From Clostridium sp. CAG:1013 (GTDB lineage: Bacteria; Bacillota; Clostridia; Oscillospirales; Acutalibacteraceae), in contig HF972644.1 of assembly GCA_000432995.1 (NCBI GenBank), forward strand, positions 2,379 to 15,087: DNA of 12,709 nucleotides. The letters run 5' to 3'. Positions 7,224 through 12,709 of the stretch are shown here, piece after piece. The notes below the pieces were generated by a model. That model saw only the letters and a list, made by a program, of their open reading frames with translations, made no database searches and was not told the origin of the DNA. How positions within the stretch are numbered: position 1 is the stretch's first letter; the number at the start of each line of letters is the position of its first letter. Position numbers and translations under genes: made by a program.

Positions 7224-8975
7224 TCAAACGCAGATCAACTCTTTGGGGCTATGAGTCAGATTTTCTCCACCATTTTCTCCCACATAGATCATGTCCTCGA
7301 TGCGGACACCGAATTTCCCAGGAAGATAGATCCCAGGTTCTCCTGTCATCACTACGCCGGGACGAAGAATACTGGCATCGGTTTGATTGAACCTGGGTCC
7401 CTCTCTGCCACCGCATCCCACGGGATGGCCCAAACCGTGGAGAAAATATTGGTCGTATCCCCTGTCGTCAATGATCTTTCGGGCAGTTCCATCCACTTCA
7501 CAACAAACGGCGCCGGGCTGAACGGCATCAATGGCGGCATTCTGGGCCTTGAGAACCAACTGATAAATCTCCTGTTTTTCCTGGTCTACCTGGCCGATGC
7601 CCACCATTCGGGTCATATCGGAACCGTACCCTTCCACCTGCGCGCCGATATCCAGCATGACGAAATCACCTCGCTTGGCGATCCTTCCGGAGGGCCTTAC
7701 ATGGGGCAAGGAAGTGTCTACACCGCAGCCGGAAACGTGGTTGAAAGAATCCATTCGAGAACCCATTTCATAAAACAGAACGCCTACCATTCTTTGGATC
7801 TGGACATCGCTCATCCCTTCATGGATATAGTTGAGCGCCTCCATAAAGACCCGGTCTGTGATCTCTTGAGCAGCCCGGATACGCTCTATCTCCTCCCAGC
7901 CCTTTACGCTCCTGCGGCGGTATATCCTCTCCTCCAGCTCCTCGCTGGGAATGACGGTACAGGGCAATTCTTTCCACATATTTATCAAATTCAGGGGAAT
8001 ACCCCGCTCTGTGTAAACAGTGTGGATCTTTTCCGCTTTGATCACTTTTCCCAGCTGACTCCACTGTTCCTTCGGAAGGAAATCTACACCGGGGATTTCC
8101 GGATCACTTCCGCCCAGAAGGAGGATCTGCTTCCCATCATAGAACAGCCATCCTCCCGGACCAGGATCCCTGCCAAGATAATAGTAAAGGTTGGGGCTGC
8201 TGGACAGTAGAATGGCACTGCCGCTTTCCCACAACAGTTCTTTCAGGAAATCCCGTCTGCTTTGCACAGGGATGGGCGGCGTTTCTTTCACAGGAAAGCT
8301 CATGGTCCACCACTGAGAAGTCAATCCTACCACAGGCTTAAAGCTGACTTGAAGCTCATCTCCGCCTTTAAGTCGCCCATTTATCCCTGCTTCTTTGCCG
8401 TTTATCCGAAACTCTGCGGCAAAAGTATGACTTTCGTCCCCCTCCTCTCCTCGCAGTTCTCCCAGCTTACGTTTCAAGGTCTCAAGGGAGATCCCTTCCG
8501 TCACATACCGAGAAAAGCGCTCTTCCACCTTTGCCCCGATCTTCTTTGCTTTCTGCTCATTGACAAGCTCTTTCTCTGTCTTATGAAGCTCCAATTCTCG
8601 TAATAAAGCGGAAAGCTGACCGCCTTCTTCCAAGTGTCCCGGAGCAACAAGGTCACGGAGGCTTTCAAAGGACTCCAGAGTCAGGACTTCCACGTCCGTG
8701 AAAAACTCTGTGACCCCGTTCTCCTCCGCTAAGGCACCCAGTTGCTGGGAAAGCTGATCTTGTAGGATCACCTGGAAGCCGTTTCCGATCCTGCCGGCCA
8801 TTTCGATATAACGAAAATCCACCAAGAAATAGCGGTTTTCCGCTGTGAGGAAAATGGTCCCCGCGGAAGAGGGAAATTCCAAGAAAAACACACGGTGACG
8901 GTACTCTGTCAAAAGGACTCCCTGGCCCGGTTTCAAAAAACTCTGAACCTGGGCGGCTCTGTCCGCTAAATTCAT
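7224..8975 (-). CDS. M24 family metallopeptidase (Xaa-Pro aminopeptidase/prolidase-like) with a degenerate N-terminal duplicate
   Basis: This 583-residue protein should cleave Xaa-Pro bonds in peptides in the cytoplasm. The C-terminal catalytic module (about 355-583) keeps all five dinuclear-metal ligands: Asp442 (LDIGA), Asp453 (SDMTR), His517 (HGLGHPVG), Glu546 (GEPGIY) and Glu560 (RIEDM). A creatinase-N-like domain precedes it (about 238-350). The first 235 residues look like another copy: a creatinase-N domain (SSAGTIFLTAENRYFLVDFRY), then the opening helices of an M24 domain. In that copy the ligand Asp positions read Ser211 and Trp222, and the His/Glu/Glu part is absent. The last residues, SPKELICV, are typical for prolidases. 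The ATG at 8975 overlaps the M20 stop as ATGA, so it is co-translated. I found no clear terminator after its stop. Catalytic family is secure; the pseudo-domain reading is my alignment by eye. Confidence 0.9.
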   Translation of the reverse strand: MNLADRAAQVQSFLKPGQGVLLTEYRHRVFFLEFPSSAGTIFLTAENRYFLVDFRYIEMAGRIGNGFQVILQDQLSQQLGALAEENGVTEFFTDVEVLTLESFESLRDLVAPGHLEEGGQLSALLRELELHKTEKELVNEQKAKKIGAKVEERFSRYVTEGISLETLKRKLGELRGEEGDESHTFAAEFRINGKEAGINGRLKGGDELQVSFKPVVGLTSQWWTMSFPVKETPPIPVQSRRDFLKELLWESGSAILLSSSPNLYYYLGRDPGPGGWLFYDGKQILLLGGSDPEIPGVDFLPKEQWSQLGKVIKAEKIHTVYTERGIPLNLINMWKELPCTVIPSEELEERIYRRRSVKGWEEIERIRAAQEITDRVFMEALNYIHEGMSDVQIQRMVGVLFYEMGSRMDSFNHVSGCGVDTSLPHVRPSGRIAKRGDFVMLDIGAQVEGYGSDMTRMVGIGQVDQEKQEIYQLVLKAQNAAIDAVQPGAVCCEVDGTARKIIDDRGYDQYFLHGLGHPVGCGGREGPRFNQTDASILRPGVVMTGEPGIYLPGKFGVRIEDMIYVGENGGENLTHSPKELICV

Positions 8976-10426
8976 GCTTCTCCCTCCTTTGAAAGCTCCT
9001 GTCCGTCCAGAGCAATGACGCCGCGGATATAAATGCGGAGGGCCTCTTTCAAAGCCGGGATAGACTGGGCTTCGTCAGGCATATGGCAGTCCCCATGGCC
9101 TTCCGGGAACACGTCCCGCTTTCCGGGATAATAGGATTGGTCCGGAATCCCTGGTCCGTATGCCACCGCATTGGGAAGTTTTCTGGCGTGAGTACCCGGA
9201 GTGAAGATCTGAGGCTGAAGCCCCAGACCGGTCACTTCATTGAACACATTGTTCAAAATCTGTATCACCGGACGCTCCTTGGGGAAATAGTTGGAAGGCA
9301 GCACCCGCGTTTCCACAGGAGAAAACCCTACCTGCTCTCCATAGCGCACCACCCGATCCAACACCTGACCCTCATCCAGGGAGACAGGGCACCGGAGATT
9401 GAAAGAAAATTGCAGGCATCCCTCTTCCAGTTTGGCGATCCCGCAGCCATACCGCACATCATCGGCTATCTTTTCATCCTCTGAAAGGCCAAAAATTTTT
9501 CCACAGGGGCTGTTGAACATTTTTTCCGCTTCCTGGAAAATGGCTTTATCCTGCTGGTCCTCCAGCAGATCTGCTTCCAATAAAGTTTTGAGCAGCACTC
9601 CAATGGCGTTAACGGCGTCTTGGGCTGCCGCGATGTGACCCGCTTTTCCTCGTCCGGTCACCACCAAGGTATCGCCTTCTTGGCGCGCCTCCAGCCCCTG
9701 AGCCTTTTTCCACTTTTCCATAAGGGATGGCGTCAAGCGCAAGGTGGCCTCTGCCAGGTCAGGCACCTGATTGGTTGCGCTGCCTCCGTGAAAGTCCACC
9801 ACATTTTCAGACAAGCGGTCCGATCTCAGCCAGCCACTGGCGATACCCCGCTCCCCGTAGCAGATGGGGAAACCGCTGTCTGTCACAATCACCAGATCAG
9901 GCACCCCAGGCTGCTTGGAAAAATACTCCGCGTCTGCCATGCCTGTCTCTTCGTCAGCTCCGGCTAAAGCGCAAACATCGTACTGCAAATCGATACCAAG
10001 ATCCCGCAGACAGAGCACCGCATACATAGCTGCCAAGCAAGGCCCTTTGTTGTCTTGAGAGCCCCGGCCAATGATCCAATCCCCTTTGACGATCCCCTCA
10101 TAGGGCGGGCAGATCCAGTTGTCCCCTTCCGGTACTACGTCTAAGTGCCCCATCAAACCGATCTGCTTCGGCTTGCCCTGGGTCTCGGGAACATAGAGTT
10201 TGACCACGTAGTTTTCATAATTCCGGGATGCCAAGCCGTAGGACTCTCCAAGTTCTATATACTTTGCCAAAACGTCCCGGCAGCCTTGACCGAAAGGCTT
10301 CACATCACTGGTTTTGTCGGACACGCTGCGGATCCGAATAAGCTTGCAGGTGTCCTCCACCAAACGGTCCATGTGATCCTCCACCCATTGGTCGATTTTA
10401 CCCTGCAGTTCTTTTGTCAGTTCCAT
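8972..10426 (-). CDS. M20 family metallopeptidase (PepV/Sapep-type dipeptidase)
   Basis: This 484-residue cytoplasmic zinc peptidase probably hydrolyses dipeptides or N-acyl amino acids. Metal site residues in order are His94 and Asp96 (MGHLDVVPEGDNW), bridging Asp125 (GRGSQDNKGP), catalytic Glu159 with Glu160 (GADEETG), Asp183 (TDSGFP) and His448 (GDCHMPDE). The segment TPGTHARKLPNAVAYGP (about 409-425) matches the substrate-contacting lid of PepV-type enzymes, and length is close to that group's 460-480 residues. I chose ATG 10426 because GGAGG (10440-10436) is 9 nt upstream. The longer frame to 10480 would start inside a terminator loop. It is the first gene of an operon with the M24 peptidase (ATGA overlap) and lies behind a probable transcription attenuator. 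Dipeptidase versus deacylase cannot be settled by eye. Confidence 0.9.
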   Translation of the reverse strand: MELTKELQGKIDQWVEDHMDRLVEDTCKLIRIRSVSDKTSDVKPFGQGCRDVLAKYIELGESYGLASRNYENYVVKLYVPETQGKPKQIGLMGHLDVVPEGDNWICPPYEGIVKGDWIIGRGSQDNKGPCLAAMYAVLCLRDLGIDLQYDVCALAGADEETGMADAEYFSKQPGVPDLVIVTDSGFPICYGERGIASGWLRSDRLSENVVDFHGGSATNQVPDLAEATLRLTPSLMEKWKKAQGLEARQEGDTLVVTGRGKAGHIAAAQDAVNAIGVLLKTLLEADLLEDQQDKAIFQEAEKMFNSPCGKIFGLSEDEKIADDVRYGCGIAKLEEGCLQFSFNLRCPVSLDEGQVLDRVVRYGEQVGFSPVETRVLPSNYFPKERPVIQILNNVFNEVTGLGLQPQIFTPGTHARKLPNAVAYGPGIPDQSYYPGKRDVFPEGHGDCHMPDEAQSIPALKEALRIYIRGVIALDGQELSKEGEA

Positions 10427-10435
10427 ACTAAATAA

Positions 10436-10440
10436 CCTCC
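10436..10440 (-). promoter_or_regulatory. Ribosome-binding site deciding the M20 start
   Basis: GGAGG on the minus strand, 9 nt before ATG 10426 and only 5 nt after the last T-run of the upstream terminator. It argues for the 484-residue protein and against an 18-codon extension. Confidence 0.8.
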
Positions 10441-10445
10441 ATCCC

Positions 10446-10511
10446 AAAAATAAAAAAATCCTTCCAGCATAGGAGAGCATGACAATTCTGCTCTCCTATG
10501 GCTGAAAGGAT
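10446..10511 (-). terminator. Intrinsic terminator in the 5' leader of the M20-M24 operon (probable attenuator)
   Basis: The arms 10458-10479 and 10489-10511 form a stem of about 22 bp with one mismatch and one bulged base around a 9-nt loop; the 11-bp inner part (ATAGGAGAGCA) is perfect. On the minus strand the stem ends directly in TTTTTTATTTTT, then GGGATGGAGG, the ribosome-binding site of the M20 gene. The only good promoter nearby is upstream of it, so transcription must pass this terminator to reach the peptidase genes. There is no terminal T-run on the plus strand. It could alternatively end a roughly 100-nt small RNA. Confidence 0.85.
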
Positions 10512-10521
10512 CTATCCGTAT

Positions 10522-10541
10522 TTTAAAGCACAATTTAAAGC
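10522..10541. repeat. Short direct repeat in the M20 leader
   Basis: TTTAAAGC occurs at 10522-10529 and 10534-10541 (12-bp period), between the likely transcription start (about 10553) and the terminator stem. TTTAAA is itself palindromic, so the pair also reads as an inverted repeat. It could be an operator or an RNA-level binding site. Confidence 0.3.
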
Positions 10542-10559
10542 GAAATCAGCGATATATAC

Positions 10560-10588
10560 AGCATATACTCATTCCACCCGTTTGTCAA
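10560..10588 (-). promoter_or_regulatory. SigA-type promoter of the M20-M24 peptidase operon
   Basis: On the minus strand a perfect -35, TTGACA (10588-10583), is followed after 17 bp by TATGCT (10565-10560), four of six to the -10 consensus. Start of transcription would be near 10553. That leaves about 42 nt of RNA before the terminator hairpin and about 125 nt before the M20 ATG. Confidence 0.7.
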
Positions 10589-10665
10589 GGCTGGCCTGTC
10601 TCAAGGTAGTCCTTCACACCCTGGGGCACTGTACTCTCCTCCCCCACCGTCAAAGGGAACTGGGC

Positions 10666-10692
10666 AAAAAAGACCGCCCTTACGGACGGTCT
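10666..10692 (-). terminator. Intrinsic terminator of the GTPase-nuclease gene
   Basis: Minus-strand AGACCGTCC, loop GTAA, GGGCGGTCT and a run of six T form a nine-pair GC-rich stem with one G-U pair. It begins 28 bp after the gene's TAA (10723-10721). It separates this gene from the peptidase operon. Confidence 0.9.
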
Positions 10693-10720
10693 CCTTTTTA
10701 TATCTATTATAGTCAGCGCT

Positions 10721-12709
10721 TTACGGACACTGGGATGCCAAGATCTCCCGGATCTCTCCTTCCGCTTCACGCACCTCCTGCTGAAACGCCTGAGAGGATA
10801 CTCGAAGCGCTCCGTTTCCCAAGATGATGATTTGCTCCGTGGCATCGGAGGTGACCACCCGAGTGTAATAGTGCTTGGCAATCTGATGGGTCACCTTCTC
10901 AATGTACATGTCCGCCGTTTCCGCCTCTTTGGTGTAGACCACATGGAGATTGTGATATTCCTCCACTTCCCGGCCCTTTCCCTTCACCTTGTAGGCGTCA
11001 AACACAAGGATGGGCACGCAGCGGCGGTACGCAGCGTAGTTGCACAGGATATCCATCAGACGGCCCCGAGCGGCTTCCATGTTTTCCTGTGCCAAGGCTT
11101 TCAGCTCATCCCAGGAGAAGATCACGTTATAGCCGTCCACCAGCAGATGCTCGGGCCCCTCGCGTCGGGTACTGGAGCCTGAAACCGTTCGGGGTGAAGC
11201 TGACTTCCGCTCCGGGGTCCTTTTCTTCACAGGTTCCATGGCCAAGCGGGGATCACGGCGGATAGGACCGTACGTCCGCTCAAAAATGGCCATCAATTCC
11301 TTGTCCTGAGCCAGAGATGCCCGGTACGCTTCCCCCCGGCTCGCCCAACGCTCCGAGGGGTTCTCTGACTCCTCCGCTGCTTCCTGTTCCCGGGCCACCC
11401 ACGCCAGACGCTCTCCCCGCGCTAAGACACTGGGAATATGCATCCAGTCCGGAACCTTGTCCCAGCGCACCATCACGCCGGCTCCGTGGCTGCAAAAGAC
11501 GGAATCCGCTGTGTTTTCCAAGTCACCGTCAATATCGTACCCCACCGACGCTACCACTTCCTCCGTGTTGTGGCAGGGGGCATACCCTGTGGGGAGACAG
11601 TTTAGCTGGCCCCGGCCTTTGGTGTAGGCGGCTACCTCCCGGGCATAGCCCCGCAGCGCTGCCACGGGAGCCTTGCCGGTGATAACGGCGTCCTCTCCCT
11701 CTGTGGCAGGAGGATCAAACTCTGCCCAGAGTCGGGGCATATCCGCCAAAGCCCGTCCCACAGCTGTCTGAGGGATGCGTAGGGTAAACTGATACCAGGG
11801 TTCCAGCAGTACACATTCTCCGGCCGCTTGAGCACTGCGTAGCCCCTGGCGCACCGCACGGTAAGTTGCCTGGCGGAAATCTCCGCCTTCTGTGTGCTTC
11901 ACATGAGCTTGACCCGCCGCCAGGGTGATCTTCACGTCCGTCAAGGGCGCACCAATCAACGGCCCCAGATGGGTCTTTTCCGCCAGGTGGGTCAACACCA
12001 GCCTCTGCCAGCTCCCCGCCAGCTCGTCCTCACGACAGGAGGTGTCAATCTGCACGCCGCTCCCAGAGGGGCCTGGCTCCAGCACCACATGCACCTCCGC
12101 GTAGTGCCGCAGGGGCTCGTAATGGCCCACGCCCTCCACCCGACTCCGGATGGTCTCTTTATATAGGATGCCCCCCTCGTCAAAGGACACACGCAGTCCG
12201 AACCGCCGCTCCAAAAGGCTTTGGAGCACCTCCAACTGCACTTCTCCCATCAGCTGTAAGTGAACCTGCCCCAAACGCTCGTCCCAGACCACATGGAGCA
12301 GAGGATCTTCCTGTTCCAGCTCCCGCAGCTGCCGCAGCGCTGTGTGGACATCGCACCCCTCCGGCAGGATCACCCGGTACCGCAGCACCGGTTCCAGCAC
12401 CGGTGACGCGGCGTCCGGCTCAAAGCCCAGTCCCTCCCCGGGATAGGTGTCCGCCAGTCCCGTCACGGCCACCACTGTGCCGGGCAGAGCGGTCTCCATC
12501 AGCTGGGACTTTGTCCCGGAATACAGCCGCAGTTGATCCGCTTTTCCAGTCCAGGCTTTCCGGGCGTCGGGCCGGGCGGAAAGCTCCTCTTTCACGTTCA
12601 GTCTGCCACCGGTGACCTTCATCCAGGTCAGGCGGGATCCGGAATCGTCTCGGGTCACCTTGAAAATCCGGGCACCGAAGTCCTCACGGGGCGGCAATGG
12701 CTGGGTCAG
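10721..12709 (-). CDS. TetM/EF-G-like translational GTPase fused to a C-terminal YacP/Rae1 NYN nuclease domain; 5' end off window
   Basis: The last 662 residues are visible; the N-terminal GTPase domain lies beyond the right edge. Counting from Leu at 12697 as residue 1, a domain II segment is at about 8-100 (GARIFKVTRDDSG, RLTWMKVTGG). Domain III is at about 101-180 (DPLLHVVWDE, GEVQLEVLQSLLERRFG), and domain IV is at about 185-295, where TetM's Ser-Pro-Val loop is replaced by HVKHTEGGDFR. Domain V is at about 296-420 (LLEPWYQFTLRIPQ, GYAREVAAYTKGRGQ). A charged linker with DKELMAIFERTYGPIRRD follows. Residues about 517-652 match YacP/Rae1, an mRNA endonuclease acting in the ribosomal A site in Bacillus: LLVDGYNVIFSW (Asp521), VFDAYK (Asp567), TKEAETADMYIE and TSDATEQ (Asp618). 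The acidic residues expected of an NYN active site are present. I infer a ribosome-bound mRNA cleavage or rescue factor; tetracycline resistance is unlikely. It is more GC-rich than the genes downstream. Confidence 0.92.
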   Translation of the reverse strand: MTQPLPPREDFGARIFKVTRDDSGSRLTWMKVTGGRLNVKEELSARPDARKAWTGKADQLRLYSGTKSQLMETALPGTVVAVTGLADTYPGEGLGFEPDAASPVLEPVLRYRVILPEGCDVHTALRQLRELEQEDPLLHVVWDERLGQVHLQLMGEVQLEVLQSLLERRFGLRVSFDEGGILYKETIRSRVEGVGHYEPLRHYAEVHVVLEPGPSGSGVQIDTSCREDELAGSWQRLVLTHLAEKTHLGPLIGAPLTDVKITLAAGQAHVKHTEGGDFRQATYRAVRQGLRSAQAAGECVLLEPWYQFTLRIPQTAVGRALADMPRLWAEFDPPATEGEDAVITGKAPVAALRGYAREVAAYTKGRGQLNCLPTGYAPCHNTEEVVASVGYDIDGDLENTADSVFCSHGAGVMVRWDKVPDWMHIPSVLARGERLAWVAREQEAAEESENPSERWASRGEAYRASLAQDKELMAIFERTYGPIRRDPRLAMEPVKKRTPERKSASPRTVSGSSTRREGPEHLLVDGYNVIFSWDELKALAQENMEAARGRLMDILCNYAAYRRCVPILVFDAYKVKGKGREVEEYHNLHVVYTKEAETADMYIEKVTHQIAKHYYTRVVTSDATEQIIILGNGALRVSSQAFQQEVREAEGEIREILASQCP

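Noticed and set aside
7197..8210. Plus-strand 337-codon frame over the M24 peptidase
   Set aside because: Antisense to the catalytic domain with all five metal ligands; no family character.
10427..10480. 18-codon N-terminal extension of the M20 protein
   Set aside because: The upstream ATG lies in the terminator loop, lacks a well-placed ribosome-binding site, and the extension translates the stem and U-tract. ATG 10426 has GGAGG at 9 nt.
10593..10665. GC-rich stretch between terminator and peptidase promoter, examined for a T-box or riboswitch core
   Set aside because: It lies upstream of the best promoter and shows no T-box consensus or other aptamer signature I recognise.
10706..10711. 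Perfect TATAAT just after the GTPase-nuclease stop
   Set aside because: No -35 element at 16-18 bp, and it is followed immediately by an intrinsic terminator, so a productive promoter is unlikely.
10585..10881. Minus-strand 98-codon frame overlapping the end of the GTPase-nuclease gene
   Set aside because: It overlaps the conserved nuclease domain in another frame and reads through the terminator. The tail (FAQFPLTVGEEST...) looks protein-like but I could not match it to any family.
1..12709. CRISPR arrays, insertion sequences, tRNA or rRNA genes
   Set aside because: No regularly spaced repeats, transposase-like frames, terminal inverted repeats or tRNA cloverleaf sequences were seen.

Overview
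The window looks like chromosome of a Gram-positive Bacillota, most likely a gut-type Clostridia (Oscillospirales-like). This is inferred from strong AGGAGG ribosome-binding sites, GTG/TTG starts, LplABC/YesN-type sugar-importer genes without their own ATPase, M20 (PepV/Sapep-type) and M24 peptidases, and a TetM-like translation factor with a YacP/Rae1 nuclease tail. Every gene I accept lies on the minus strand, so transcription runs from high to low coordinates. The translation-factor gene is visibly more GC-rich than the importer region.

Layout in transcription order. (1) 12709-10721: a 662-residue C-terminal part of a translational GTPase (EF-G/TetM type domains II-V) fused to a C-terminal NYN/PIN-like nuclease domain of the YacP (Rae1) family, closed by a clear intrinsic terminator at 10692-10666. 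(2) 10588-7224: a two-gene peptidase operon, M20 then M24, with a four-base ATGA overlap. It has a TTGACA-17-TATGCT promoter and, between promoter and first gene, a large terminator hairpin with a U-tract that ends just before the Shine-Dalgarno sequence, so it looks attenuated. The M24 protein seems to be a tandem duplication whose N-terminal copy has lost its metal ligands. (3) 7131-5016: an AraC-family, membrane-anchored YesN-like regulator with its own promoter and a perfect 15-bp terminator. (4) 4801-1108: an importer operon, a lipoprotein solute-binding protein followed by two permeases, with a leader of about 170 nt holding two small overlapping ORFs. (5) 938-1: the N-terminal 312 residues of an L-cysteine desulfidase (CyuA/UPF0597) family protein, running off the left edge.

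How they fit: the membrane regulator probably senses an extracellular ligand and controls the importer downstream of it, which would borrow a shared MsmX-type ATPase. The two peptidases and the cysteine desulfidase are amino-acid and peptide catabolic enzymes. Their flanking position raises, but does not prove, the possibility that the importer handles something other than a plain sugar.

The most striking object is the GTPase-nuclease fusion: an A-site-binding translation factor carrying the domain of an A-site mRNA endonuclease suggests a one-polypeptide ribosome-targeted mRNA cleavage or rescue factor. I believe similar fusions exist in other Clostridia under generic EF-G/TetM-like names, so the architecture may be known to databases while its biology is not.
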